Of a DNA stretch of 64,000 nt, positions 14,274 to 26,007 are shown in pieces. This stretch comes from Epiperipatus broadwayi. Taxonomy: Eukaryota; Onychophora; Udeonychophora; Euonychophora; Peripatidae. Both the position numbers and the translations under genes were made by a program. The notes beneath the pieces are model-generated. The model was not told the origin of the DNA, made no database searches, and saw only the letters and a list, made by a program, of their open reading frames with translations. How positions within the stretch are numbered: position 1 is the stretch's first letter; every line of letters begins with the position of its first letter. The DNA is taken from NCBI GenBank assembly GCA_028023455.1, contig JAQFVV010000030.1, forward strand, positions 9,760,876 through 9,824,875, in the 5' to 3' direction.

Positions 14274-15229
14274 AATATTATCTTAAATTTTTTTTTTTTA
14301 TTATAGTATGTGTCGTATCTTTTTATCCTGTGTATTTTCCTCAAACATTTATTTTATGCCCATGTGTTTATTTTCAATTCAATATTAACTGTACTTAAAA
14401 AAAGGTTAAAGCACATATTTTTGGGATGCTGTAATAGATAAAAAAAATTACATGAGACATCTTGAACAATTTTAATAATAGGTCGTAGTGTACAAAAAAT
14501 GTAAATATTACTTCTAATCTTGATTACTTACCACAATAACAGTAACAGTATCAATTTTCACTCTATTTGATAAGCCAATAAAAATTTTTTTAGAGTTGAT
14601 AGTTATGATTATTAATTTACTGTCAAAATGTAGTGTGACAATATACTTATATGTCTATTTCTCACACCATAACATTTTTAATGTTATTAATAAAAGAAAA
14701 ACGGAACCTGAAATAAGGTTCTAAAAACAAAAAAAGGTTCAAAAATATTTAATGAAAAACATATAACTTAAACATTTTATAAATATAAAAGTAGTGTGAA
14801 AATATTTTAGTTCCAAAAAATAATTAAAAAATTTGCATGTGCGAAAAAATAAAGTTTTATTAACAGTAAAGTAGAAAAAAGTACTTTGAGAACCAGAAAA
14901 TGATTTTAATTTGTGTACCGGTTACATATCTTTAACCACAGATCAAATTTAAATCTCATGATTAATTTTAAATCATTTTTCAGATTTGTAATAATTCAAA
15001 TCTCATTGCCATTTTCAAATGCACCCAAAAGTGATCATAAAATTTGAATTTTGATTTGTGGATGAATTAATTGCAATTAAATTAAATTAAATAATTTTTG
15101 CTCTTAAAACATTTTTTTTCTAAATTGTACTACTAATTGCATTTGTTTTTAAAAATAAATTAAAACTTGCAAAATTATAATTTTAAAATAGGCTCAAGGT
15201 TAAAAATACTTTTGTTTAAAAATCGTCAG
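14274..15229. other. Gene-less AT-rich stretch
   Basis: Nothing recognisable between the gap and the first LINE remnant. Confidence 0.45.
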
Positions 15230-17985
15230 AAGATTGTATACTTGGAAAGTCTCCAGACGATAGAGAATATAATCAAATTGACTATATATTGCTTCAGAAA
15301 TGATATAAGAATGCGATTAAGGATTTTATAAGATTTGGTTTGATGCTGATAGGAATTCTGATTACAGAACCACCATGTTAAATTAAAGCTGAGTTTACAA
15401 AAAAAAATTATACAAGATGGGACTAAGATAACTGGAGAGAAATGGAAAGAGAAAATTGTGGTTTAATATGTAAAATTACATTAAAAAGAACGAATAAAGA
15501 TGAGGAATATTAATAACTCTGATAAGCATTAGTTTAGAATTAAAAAAGGATTATTAAAAACAGCAAAAATAAAATAGGAACTATTAAGTTAAAGAAAGCC
15601 TTAGATAACAGAAGTTATGTTGGAAAAAAATGTAAATAAGGAAAAGTTAAAAAAATATCAGTTTGAGGAAGAGCAAAAAAGCATATAGAAAAATTAATAA
15701 TGAAAACAAGAAGAGAAATGGATTTAGCAAAAGGGAAAATAGTTAGAACAAGAATAGTGCTTCAACAGGTAAAGGATATGCTCTGATATTTGATAGAATT
15801 AGAAATGTCATTTAGGAAAAAAGAAACAGTTAACAAATGAAATAGTTGATAAGAATGAAAAGAGATTAAATCATAGTTATGATATATTAAAAGATGGAAA
15901 GTACTTAATTGAATGTAAATGTTTGAAAACAGAAAGGGTACATATAATGAAGTTGTGGAAAAATAAATATGAAAAGAGTGATTATACAGAAAGTGAATTA
16001 TTGGTTTTTATGCTGGGTTTGGGAAAAGATAAGGGGGATTTAGATATAAAGGTTATAGAGTTGACAAAAATTATGTTGTGAAAATGGGATAGAGCAGATT
16101 ATGGGTAAATTTAGAGTGGGGAATGTAAAAGAAAGTGGCTAACAGGTTTATGTTGCACAATTCGTAAGATATTCTTGACTTTGTTTAAGGAGAAGTCCAT
16201 AATACATCACATCACATCAATATCTATGTAGAAAAGAAAATAATTCAATTGTGAACTTGAAAATGAAGATGTTGAATTAGATGACAAAGTATGGACATAT
16301 TGACAGGTGAAGTAATATAATCAATTGAACAAATGAAAATGGTAAAGCTGTCAGATTTGAAAGAATGCCTATAGAAGAAATGGAAATTTCACTGAAAGAA
16401 AGAAATAGACTTTACAATTTTGTTCCATAATATGAAGATATTTTAAGGACTATACTCAGATTCCAATTACGAAAAAGAAGAAATCTGTTAAATGTGAAGA
16501 GTACAGCACAATAAGTTTGTTATTTCATGCTTCTAAAGTTTTAATAAGGAAGCCAGTAGCAGAAACCTGGTTTGGGGATATTCTGCAAAGCTTATTATGA
16601 GCTTATGTGCAAGCTGTACATATAAAATTTGTAATACAAGCTTGCTAAATTAGGTCATGTGACAATGACTTAATTTCTTTTGTAATTTTATTGAAGATTT
16701 TAACTCAAAGAATCTATGGAAAGGTAAAATATTAGATTGAAAAAAAAACAGTTTGGTTTTTCAGAGAGGAAAATAGAAGAGATGTTATTGGTGGTGTTAG
16801 AACAACTGCAGAGTTATATTGAAAAAGATAAAGGTATTGGTATGTGCTTTAGAATTTTGAAAAGCATTTGATAGAATAGTCTGAATTAAACTTATGACTA
16901 TTTTAAAAATATAAAGAAATATTTTGAAAAGAGAATAGATTGATTTGGAATACATATACTATTCAAAGACTAAGAATTAGACTGGAGAATAATGATGCTG
17001 ATGAAGTGAATATAGAAAGAGAAGTTAGGCAAAGATGTAGTATATTAGCTTGTGCTTTTTAATATTTATTTTAACTACATTTTAAATAAATACATTTATA
17101 TAAATATTTAGACTGTAGAAGAGCAAATGTTGGAGGCAAATTTTATAATATTTGCAGATGATATTAGCTCTTATAACTAAAAAGAGTCTCTTGAATAAAT
17201 TGACCAAATTGGAGGAAAGATGCATGGAATATGGAATGAAGATTAATGATAAGACCAAGTGCTTATGGATAGGAAGGAATACAAAAAGACTGCAAGTTGA
17301 AATCCATGGTAATGTAGTTCAAACAGATAAATGGATCATGAATATTTGGTAGTTGTAGTGAGGCAAATCCTCCACATGCTTTAGAGTTTTATGTGCACGT
17401 ACAAGAAATGGTGATCACATGATGTTTAATAGTTGTAGTGAGGATGGAAAAAATGGGGAAGACAGTTGAAAAGAAGAAATATTTACTAAGAGAAAGAAAA
17501 TATTTTGTGATCTTTGAAGATGGAATTAAAAGTGAAAGATTAATTAAATACTCACATGCGGAGAACACTATTAGATGGGTTGTGAAAAATCCAAACAATG
17601 AGTAAAAAAAGAGGAGAAAATTGGAAGCCTTTGAGATGTGGTCATGAAAAAAAAAGAAAAAAAAGGTAGTTGGGTAAATAAAATCACCAATGAAGTTTTG
17701 AAAAAAATGAATAAAGAAGATTGATTGAGAAAATTAGAGATAGATAGAGAACTGGATTGGACATATATTAAGAAGATAAAACAGTTTAATAAAGTATGTT
17801 TCTGAGAGAATGGTGAAAGGAAACAAGAAGAAAGAATTAAAATAAGATTTACCTTGTTGGATCTTATAAAAGTTGGGAAGTGATAAGGGAATTTAAAAGC
17901 TAGAGTGGAGAAATGGATGCCTTTGTGATGTGACTGCTCTCTCGGTTCTGTCCATAGGGCAGTATACTATTGACTGATTGATTGA
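15230..17985 (+). pseudogene. Old non-LTR retrotransposon (LINE) with endonuclease and RT remnants
   Basis: A LINE riddled with stops and frameshifts. Near 15260-15370 the translation reads NQIDYILLQK, the conserved C-terminal signature of AP-type LINE endonucleases, just before the expected Asp-His pair. Reverse transcriptase traces follow: a KAFDRI block near 16860, 'GKFYNI' then FADD-like coding (17140-17160), and KLEERCMEYGMKINDK (17203-17254), the segment that normally follows the catalytic Asp-Asp box. The end (about 17900-17985) has the usual C-terminal region and an (ATTG)n-like tail. It differs from the RTE family in this window and looks older. No complete frame survives. Confidence 0.8.
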
Positions 17986-18299
17986 TAATAAATTTTAAAA
18001 GCCAATTTTTTAAAAAGACTTTGCCATCAGCCTTCTATTAAAAAAAATACTGAATGGTGATAATTTTTTTCTTTAGTTTTCTCTTCAATTAAAAATAGCT
18101 AAATCTCCATTTACTGATCAATTTCATATTGCTAATATTGTTGTCTATTGCTTGAATTATATGGGGGGAAAATTAATGTTTCTCAGCAAGTTCAAAATTA
18201 ATACCTTTAGGATATACAATTAGTTATGTTGTAGAGTATATTTTCAAAATTTAATTCTGAAAGACATGTTCTAATTTATCATAAGATTTATTACAAATG

Positions 18300-18660
18300 T
18301 TAAAAGCATGGGAATTGGGCTTTCCATCATCAGATTTTCAATGGTATGGATGGCTGAAGAGTTGGAGGTTGGAATGGATTGAAGCCTGTCCATTAAAGTA
18401 TGAAGATTTGATATCTATATAAACTGAGCACTGATTATATACATGTGTGGGAGATGATAATCTGGACCAACTGATTTAACATGAAATACGTATATTGGTG
18501 ATTATTTGTCTTTTTCAAATGTATGTGGTCATGTATATCAGTGGTAGGAGATAGTATGGATAGTTAAAGAGTGCTTAAAAGCCTGAGTTTAAATCCCATA
18601 TATTTGCAATTAAGCGCCAGGTATGTGAAGAGTGCCTGTATTTCAAATAAATACTGTAAA
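18300..18660 (+). mobile_element. Family A element, right half, with broken ribozyme
   Basis: Aligns with family A from 'gggctttccatcatcagat' through 'ggctgaagagttg' and 'gtccattaaagtatgaaga' to the 3' tail. The hammerhead (18463-18515) has lost about 10 bases from CTGATGA and stem II, leaving CTGATTTAACATGAAA, so it cannot fold. The segment upstream of the ribozyme is also present in the copies at 24.2 and 41.3 kb and shows the longer form of the unit. Confidence 0.75.
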
Positions 18661-19914
18661 AATAAAACGTATCTTTAGTGTGGATCCAATTGCGGATAAG
18701 ATAATTTGATAAATTCTTGCAATTTTCTTTATAGGCTAATATTCAAAACATTATTTCAAATGTAGCCATTAAACTGTTAAAGAATAAGAAATTATACATT
18801 TTAATACAGAATGTGTATATATATATATGAAGAATATTAAAAATTACATTTTTAAATCCCATTTTTTTACAGCTAATGAATTTTGATTGCGATTATAAGA
18901 TTTAAATAAACGAAATTTATTTTAAGATTTCATTCACTTTTTTTAGCATTTATTTTAACAATCTCAATCATTAATTATTATATTTTAAATTATGTCAAAA
19001 TTAATTATTTTTAGTAATATTGCAATCATGTAGCAGTCAATTTTTTCTTCAAGTGTAAGAAGAATTTCAGATTGAATCACTCAACAAGATATGAAGTTTG
19101 AGTGCACTGCATGTGGAAAATGTCACCATAAAATATGATTTTTGAATTTCTTCAAAAATGAAAGAATGAAGGCACACGATTGTAATAATAAAGAAAAAAA
19201 TTGAAAATTAACACACACAGGCATACACACAAAATTCTTACGTCATTATAATGATCAGTCAGTTAGCAAGAATTTTATATTTAATAGCGTGAATGCTTTA
19301 TTATGTATGCATGATTATACATGTAAAGTATTTGCATATATGTGACTAAATGTATCAAAATAAGTTTCAAAAAAATTGATGACAATCAATATATAAATAA
19401 CTGAATTTTTTTTCAGACAATAATTATACAGCATAGTTTCTCCATCCACACACACACTTATTTTTCACAAACATTTTTAGGGAGTTATTATTATATGCTA
19501 TCATGTTAATGATGATGTCTAGTGATTACACAAACAGCATTTCTCCAGAATGACCAATTTATATTTTCATCAGAGTACGGTTTCTCTTACTCATTTTAAA
19601 ATATTTTATTGATATAATTGTGATTAATTCTCATCAGTATTACATTTTCTGCTACCGCAACAGAGATATTAATGCTTAGACATTAAGAAAATATAATTTA
19701 ATAATATAATATAACTAAGACAAAAACAAAGATAAAGATTTTCCTTATAAAAGAAATTCTATATAGATTTCATTGAGTATACATCAAAAAGTATAATCAA
19801 TAGATTAAAAACAATTATATCAACTTATGGCAACTTGGATTTGCCAAATCTGTGCTTAAATGTGAACTCACGACAAACAAAGAATTTAGTATTAAATTTT
19901 TTATAATAGAATGG
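18661..19914. other. Gene-less AT-rich stretch
   Basis: No gene, RNA or repeat recognised. Short CA repeats occur near 19205-19230 and 19446-19456. Confidence 0.4.
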
Positions 19915-20044
19915 CAACATCATTTCTGTTATTAAAACAGGCAAAACTTTCCATACAGAAGTACTACCAGTGCAAGCCAGAGTAATCAATGGATGCCAGA
20001 AGGCTTGTGCATAAAATCCCTATCTAGTGCCTACTCATGCAATA

Positions 20045-20086
20045 TCGCCAGACTAGTTTCTACCTTGTGGCTTTTATCAGTGAGGA
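20045..20086 (-). ncRNA. Hammerhead motif, left arm of family B dimer (damaged)
   Basis: On the minus strand: TCCTCA, then CTGATAA (one core change), AAGC/GGTA as a poor stem II, GAAA, ACTAGT as minimal stem III, GTC, then TGGCGA. The core change should inactivate it. Confidence 0.55.
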
Positions 20087-20442
20087 GCCTTGGATCTGAA
20101 AGCACTGCACCTAGATCTTATGATCTAATGCAATCCTCCAGCAGCCACCTTTTATCTCTACTTAACTACAAAACTAGGAGTTTAAAATTGAAAACAATAT
20201 TTTCAATCCAAGCTCAGTACATTATATAGTCATATATGTCTAAACTCAGTTCAGTACCCATACATTTTGATGTCTTTGGTTCTTTAATGACCATAGCTAC
20301 CACTATCCTATAATCTACTGAGCTTGGATTAAAAATATTCTTGTGTTTTCAATTTTAAACACATAGTTTTGTAGTTAAGTAGAGATAAAAGGTGGCTGCT
20401 AGAGGGTTGCATTATCTAGGTGCAGAGCTCTCAGATCCAAGG

Positions 20443-20485
20443 CACCTCACTGTTGGAAGCGACAAGCTAGAAACTAGTCTGAGAA
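20443..20485 (+). ncRNA. Hammerhead motif, right arm of family B dimer (damaged)
   Basis: Plus strand: CCTCA pairs with TGAG, and GAAA (20470-20473), ACTAGT and GTC are intact, but the first core box reads CTGTTGG instead of CTGATGA. It is the inverted partner of the motif at 20045-20086. Confidence 0.55.
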
Positions 20486-20669
20486 TATTGGATGAGTAGG
20501 CACTAGATAGGGCTTTTATGCACAAACCTTCTGGCATCTATTGATAGATTACTCTGGCTTGCACTGGGTGGCACTACTGTATGGAGAGTTTTGCCTGTTT
20601 TAACAATAATTATGAGAAGGCATAAGAAATGATGGTCATGTAATGTTTGATGGTTCAATATCATTTCTG

Positions 20670-22130
20670 GCTGAAAAACTTTTTTTGTATTCTCAATTAT
20701 GCTAGTTAATTCTCTAACAAAAATTTGACCAATATGAATCATTTTATTTTTGTTCAAATGATTCTCTATTCTGTAAGTTAATTTTCCACTCAGAATAGAA
20801 TAACTTTTTAGAATAATGATGAAATGGTGCACTTAAGATAAATGTACTAAATTAATTTTATAATAAATCATTTTTAGAAAAATCAAAATGGTTACACTGG
20901 GATCTTATTAAATTTTCATAAAGAAAAGCAGTAGGAACAAAATATTGAAGATTTTCATCTTCTGTAGGAACTTAACAGATGGATTAAAAAATTGCATACA
21001 AAAAAAAAGAACATTAGTGTTATATATATAATTCAAATAATTCAATAAACAAATAAAGAATTTGCTGTCCAACAACGAGAATGAAAATACAAAAGCTTTG
21101 AAATAAGTGATTAAAGAAAAACTAATATTTATGACAATATGATTATTTAAATTAAAATTGGACATCATATCGACATCTTTATTTATATGTAAGTTACCAG
21201 TAAATTTTGTATATAAACTTTAATATAAACTGTTTAAAATTTATTATAGGACTTTTGGTATAGAAACATTATAAATATATTATTTATTGTTATTTTACAT
21301 ATTCTAGTGTGTATAAATGATGCATATATATATATATAAATGATGCATATTTTATAATTATAATTATAAAATATGCGTCAATTGAATAATTTTAAATATT
21401 TAAGATTTAAATACTATTAAGTTTTGTTTTGATAATAATAAAAGCTTCATGTAGGTATATTTATTGTTGATAATTAAAAAGAATGTTATTTATTTTTTAA
21501 GTAAATCAATTATTAGAACTCAATTTAAAAATAAACATATCAAAACAATTTCACTTTGAATGTTATAAATCTGTGACAAAATAAATGAATATAGGACAAG
21601 ATTGAATGAACAAATGAGGTCATTGGAAAATGAGAATGACCTAAATTTAAATAATTTTTGAATTTCATTCTACATGTGCTGAAGCAGTAAGTATCTCATT
21701 ATAAAATGATAATGCATATTAATTAATTTAAATGCATAGATTTATTTATTGTTTATTTATGGAAATGATGAGCCTGAGATATGCATGTATCTAATATATT
21801 TTTATATAATCAATATTAGTAGCAGTCATAAAAATATTAAATTCGGAAATAAGGATTCTATCATGTGCATTTGTTTTGTCTCAAATATAAAAATGCAGAT
21901 ATGAAATTTCTGCTTATTTATTCTGATATACTAGGGTGCATGCTTTTATGTTAAAAATAATTATATTCATACATTTTGTTTCTTTATATTTTGATATTCC
22001 ATACTTTACACTGGAAATCCTGGCATGTGATGATTACTTCACTACCTATTAGTATATACTTATATGATATTTATATTTATACATGCACTTGAATTGCAGA
22101 GAGACCTATTAATAAATATATATATATATA
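20670..22130. other. Gene-less AT-rich stretch with one small palindrome
   Basis: No gene recognised. At about 21338-21379 an imperfect 40-bp palindrome reads 'tgatgcatattttataatt' and its reverse complement. A TA run at 22117-22133 leads into the next element. Confidence 0.45.
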
Positions 22131-22641
22131 TATGAAAAACAAAAACAAGTTTTATATACGTAAAAACCTGCTATCGCTTGTATTAATGATCAATAGATGG
22201 AGCTTTACCAAGACCTCCAAACAAGCGTATTTGTTTACATAAACGTCAGAGTCAATATTCACTGTCTCTTTCATTTTGCTCCACCCTCAGATCAGCTGAT
22301 TTCAAGATGATTTGCTCTCATCAGTGAGGGATAGAAGTTAGAAACTAGACCTAAATATTAACTCCAAGCGTTTATGCAAAACGTTTCTATCAGTTTGCAA
22401 GCATGAATTTTTTAGACACCTAAATGTCTTCAAACTCAGCCTATCAAACTAGATAGCTATATGGGTCTGATATCAGTTCAGATTCTCCACATAGTGAAAG
22501 CTTCTGCAATCTATATCATTGCAAGAAAACTTTAAAGGTACATTTATGAAAAACAAAAACCAAGTTTTATATACGTAAAAACCTGCTATCGCTTGTATTA
22601 ATGATCAATAGATGGTAAAGCTCCATCTACTGATATATATA
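22131..22641 (-). mobile_element. Family C hammerhead element between direct repeats
   Basis: A 70-bp segment beginning 'tatgaaaaacaaaaac' and ending 'gatcaatagatgg' occurs twice in direct orientation (22131-22200 and 22545-22615), about 345 bp apart. The first copy continues 'agctttacca'; the second continues with the inverted version 'taaagctccatct', so the right end also folds back. The interior carries an intact hammerhead on the minus strand (22284-22330) and the block shared with families B and D (22455-22481). TA runs flank both sides. No protein is encoded. It may be a retrozyme-like or Penelope-like non-autonomous element. Confidence 0.75.
22284..22330 (-). ncRNA. Hammerhead ribozyme, type I, family C, apparently intact
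   Basis: Read on the minus strand: stem I 5' CCCTCA (22330-22325), core CTGATGA (22324-22318), stem II GAG with CTT around an 8-nt loop, GAAA (22303-22300), stem III TCAGCTGA giving a 2-3 bp helix with loop AGCT, cleavage triplet ATC, then TGAGGG (22289-22284), which pairs perfectly with the first strand. All invariant hammerhead bases are present. Predicted self-cleavage is between 22290 and 22289 of the minus strand. The very short stem III resembles hammerheads of Penelope-like elements and retrozymes, which are thought to act as dimers. Confidence 0.85.
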
Positions 22642-23475
22642 TATATATATGTTATGATCTACTGATGATAAGAATCTTATTTTCATCTACTTGATTATAC
22701 TTTAAATGTTATGACTTATATCAATGTATTTTACATGCATATCTTATTTTCTCCTTATTATACAGAACTGTGTGATATAATCACAAATTATATACTTATT
22801 GTTGATAATAGAGTTGCTATCAATATGTAAAGATATTTTGTATGCATTATCCACAACTTCATGCATACTAGATTATTGTTTTTAAACCCTGTCTAGAGAT
22901 CCCATTCTTATTTAGATTTATATGAATTAAATGATGCTAAGCATACTCATATTTATGTGATACATTTTATTAATAAGGTTATATATTTAAATAATAATAA
23001 ACAATATCACTATGGAAATAGGATTACACATAGTAATGAAGTCTCAGAGTTCTATTTTAACAATTCTAAAATTTTGGTACTTGATTTTATAGTTGGGAGC
23101 ACTCCTCTACTTATCACTTAAGTTATTCTATTTTTGACCCTATCAATGGGAGAAGCAACTACTTTATTTGTTGTTGAATTATTAGTGTTATAAAATATGT
23201 CAGTGGTTTTACTTATTGGTTGTCTGATTCATTTTAAAAGAAATATATTCATAATAGTCATTTCACTTATTATTCACTATATCTATGTACATATTTATAT
23301 ATAATATTGATATTCTTTGTTTATATTCGTAATTCAAAATATGCAAAATGTTTAAATGTCTGCATAATGAGAAGATTTTAATTTTCTTTATAATATAGTA
23401 TCAGTTGAGTGCATTGAGGTGTTTCAATCCATAGGACAACTAACAAATAAAGATTGTTCCATAGAATGCATTTAC
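22642..23475. other. Gene-less AT-rich stretch
   Basis: No feature recognised. Confidence 0.45.
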
Positions 23476-23696
23476 AAACTCTCTGTACAGTAAAGCCAGA
23501 GTAATCAATGGATGCCAGAAGGCTTGTGTGTAAAATCCCTAGCTAATGCCTACCCATCCAATATCACCAAATTAGTTCCTGGCTTGTGGCCTTCTGGCTT
23601 GCACTGAGTGGCATTACTATATGGAGAGTTTTGCATGTTTTAATAATAGTTGTGAGCAAGCATAAGAAATGGTGATCATGTAATGTTTAGTGGTTA
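23476..23696 (+). mobile_element. Family B element, internally deleted
   Basis: A left arm fragment ('agagtaatcaatggatgcc' to 'ggcttgtggccttc') is joined directly to the end of the right arm ('tggcttgcactgagtggca'), so the ribozyme core and centre are lost. The family tail ('gcataagaaatggtgatca' to 'agtggtta') is complete. Possible flanking repeat: aatgcatttac at the left against aatgtatttat at the right. Confidence 0.7.
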
Positions 23697-24019
23697 AATG
23701 TATTTATTATGAGAAAGATTATTCTAGAAATTTTATGTTGAGTGATAATTCAAATTGCATAACTAGCTTTGGGAAGAGTACGCTGCAAATCTAGGAGATT
23801 GAATTGATTACAAATATATTAGGCATATAAAATCACACACACACACACATATATATATCAGTACATTCTCATTCTATTTCTCAGAATTATTTTGCATGCA
23901 GACCCATAATGAATCATTTTAATAAACGTGCAAATACAATTTTACTTTTTATTTATCAATGCTTATTCCTTCAGGTTGATAAAAGGAGAATTCCTGTTTC
24001 ATCTGATTTACAATTGTGT

Positions 24020-24118
24020 ATATTAATACATTGCACAGTGGGTTGTGTGAAAGTCTGAGTTCGAATCCCGCATATATTACATATATAAATGCAGGTTTAA
24101 GCCTGTGCAATGTATTAA
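24020..24118 (+). mobile_element. Short family A end fragment with fold-back ends
   Basis: Contains 'gggttgtgtgaaagtctga', GTTCGAATCCCG and the tail 'gcaggtttaagcctg' of family A. The ends 'aatacattgcacag' and 'ctgtgcaatgtatt' are inverted repeats. GAGTTCGAATCC resembles an RNA polymerase III B box, but I could not draw a full tRNA. Confidence 0.6.
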
Positions 24119-24199
24119 TTTATATAAATAATGTATAATAGGTCTGCCCATCCCTCGCATATGTATGTATAAATGGATTATTTTCCTGTACATGAGGGG

Positions 24200-24590
24200 T
24201 CAGAATGACTAATATGTCAACATGGGTAGGATGATAACCTTGGCACTAACAAGGGCTTTGAACATTCCATCATCATATTTTCAATGAAATGCACGGCTAA
24301 AGAGTTGTGAATTGGAATAGTTTGAAGCCTGTCCATTAAAATATAAAGATTTGCTATCTAAAAATATAAAGCCGAGTACTGATTATATATATGTGTGAGG
24401 TAAGTAATCTAGACCAACTGATGATTGCTGGTTTAGCATGAAATACGAATATTGGTGATTATTTATCTTTTCAACATGTGTGTGATCAGGTGTGTCAGCA
24501 ATATGAGATGGCACTGAGAGGAAAGGGTCGTGTGAAAGTCTGAATTCGAATTGTGTATGTTGTAAATAAATCAACATTGATATCTGAAAA
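24200..24590 (+). mobile_element. Family A element with intact ribozyme
   Basis: Aligns with the 18.3, 41.3 and 62.8 kb copies: 'gggctttgaacattccatc', 'ggctaaagagttg', 'gtccattaaaatataaaga', the hammerhead, then 'agggtcgtgtgaaagtctg' and a degenerate tail. The left inverted arm is absent. No protein-coding capacity. Confidence 0.75.
24405..24461 (+). ncRNA. Hammerhead ribozyme, type I, family A, apparently intact
   Basis: Stem I 5' strand TAATC (24405-24409), three-base internal loop TAG, ACCAA (24413-24417). Core CTGATGA (24418-24424). Stem II TTGCT/AGCAT with loop GGTTT. GAAA (24440-24443). Stem III of two pairs with loop ACGA. Triplet ATA, predicted cleavage after 24451. Stem I 3' strand TTGGT and GATTA pairs perfectly with the 5' strand. 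All invariant bases are present. An internal loop in stem I is where natural type I hammerheads make loop-loop contacts. Confidence 0.85.
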
Positions 24591-24671
24591 ACTGCAACTT
24601 ATTATTAATGGCGATCGTAGTTCACAAATTAAACAAGCCAGTTTTAACGTATCATATATTATTTTAAATTA

Positions 24672-24862
24672 AATATTACTAATTTCAACAGTACATAAAT
24701 AACTTTTACTATTGCTTGAAGCTTATTAGCAGTGATCTCATTTCACAAATTCTGATTAACATATTTAGAATGAGTATATTCTGTGATATGATTATAATCT
24801 TAAATGTTACATATTCAAACAGTAGTAAAAGTTATTTATGTATTGGTGAAAGTAATATATAT
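24672..24862. repeat. Inverted repeat, arms about 42 bp
   Basis: Left arm 24672-24717 contains 'acataaataacttttacta' and right arm 24820-24862 contains 'tagtaaaagttatttatgt'. About 100 bp separate them. Possibly a small MITE. Confidence 0.6.
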
Positions 24863-25059
24863 GTGTGCGTGTTTTAATATGCTTGATTAAAATTTAAAAA
24901 AGTTGATACAAATTTTAAATATTAACTCATAGAAAATCTGCATATTTAGAAATTATATAATTTTATTTTGGAAGTACTAAAACATAAATGGCTAAATGAG
25001 AAATTAAAGTCAGTTAAAAGTATTTTTTACTTTTTTTGACGATTAATTTGGAGAAGTGC

Positions 25060-25330
25060 TTTCATCTAAATCAGTTTACATTATTACCATTCAGCAAATT
25101 TCAATACAATAAATATTTTTTAGCTGTTGAAAGTCTTTAAACAAATCCAACATGAAACCAGATCCATTATCTGGAACAATAATTTCAGGGTAGCCCTGAT
25201 ATGTCAAACGTTTATTTAAAACCTTCACTATGTTTTCCATATTCATACTTTTGATTCTTTTATATTCTATCCATTTTGAATAAGCATCTCTGAGTATCAG
25301 GAATATATTTCTATTAAATGAATCAACATG
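25060..25330 (-). pseudogene. Ty3/gypsy integrase core fragment
   Basis: On the minus strand the translation gives a retroelement integrase catalytic core: 'DAYSKWIEY', then 'LNKRLTYQGYPEIIVPDNG', whose PDNG matches the second catalytic Asp box of gypsy integrases. The N-terminal zinc-binding part is missing, as is everything after the DNG box. Stops and a frameshift interrupt it. It lies directly downstream of the gag-protease remnant on the same strand, so an internal deletion removed RT and RNase H. Confidence 0.75.
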
Positions 25331-25479
25331 ATCTTCATGGAGTCTTTTCCCAAGACTTATGAACTTTAATCCAAGATACTAATTTATGTGCTCTAATCTA
25401 AGGCTCTAGTTTTTTTTTTGAAGCAACATAGCAGTAAACTGACATTCTTTATATAAAACTTGATAGTCTGTATCATTTT

Positions 25480-26000
25480 ACTGTTTAAGCTCTTTCTGCT
25501 GCTGTCTCTTTTACTGGCCACATGATTTTCAATACCATAAGTAAATCTTCTGTATTCTTTCTTTCTAAAATTGGAGTGAGGTCTTTTTTCAAGATGTACA
25601 ATGGCAATAACTTTATTTTAGCCTTCAGCTTGACTGATACTATTACCATATATTGTATACCAATCCCATTTCTATCCACATCTGTCCACTATAACCTCTG
25701 CTTTTTCCACAGTAAAACTCTTTCTCACAATCTTTATTAATTTTGTCCAGTCTTTTTGTGAAATTAAGAATGACTCTACAGGGATGTAAATTTCTATCTT
25801 GAATTTTTGCCTGAGAATTTATATGTTTAAACAAATTCTTCTTTATTTTTGTTTTTACCACCTCCCTCCTATGATTTGACATCCATATATAACCCATTTT
25901 TGCTATTTTTTCAACACATTGTAAATGACCATTTCCCTTACATATGTGGTATTTAGCACTTTTGAAATTACAGGCCTTTTTAAACGGCCCTTCTCACTGC
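25480..26000 (-). pseudogene. Ty3/gypsy zinc knuckle and protease-region fragment
   Basis: Minus strand, frameshifted. Around 25920-25990 the translation 'YHICKGNGHLQC' fits a degenerate CCHC zinc knuckle (first Cys replaced by Tyr). Further on, 'KIKLLPLYILKKDLTPIL' (about 25565-25620) matches the C-terminal part of gypsy aspartic protease domains, usually followed by a GR-W motif. The catalytic Asp-Ser/Thr-Gly box was not found. This links the gag fragment upstream to the integrase fragment downstream as one element. Confidence 0.65.
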
Positions 26001-26007
26001 AACAATG

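Larger units (their letters stand above)
19929..20655 (+). mobile_element. Family B hammerhead element, most complete inverted dimer (727 bp)
   Basis: Two arms of about 300 bp lie in inverted orientation. The left runs from 'ttattaaaacaggcaaaac' to 'aatccaagctcagtacat'; the right runs from 'tgagcttggattaaaaat' back to 'gttttgcctgttttaacaa'. A single-stranded centre (about 20236-20310) carries the conserved block 'ctcagttcag'. A further tail of about 55 bp (20600-20655) is found only on the right. The whole is bounded by a 14-bp direct repeat with one mismatch (19915-19928, 20656-20669). Each arm contains one hammerhead, on opposite strands. No protein is encoded. Confidence 0.85.

Noticed and set aside
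13718-14398. 226-codon open frame across the N run
   Set aside because: Undetermined bases create the frame; the ends are family B repeat sequence.
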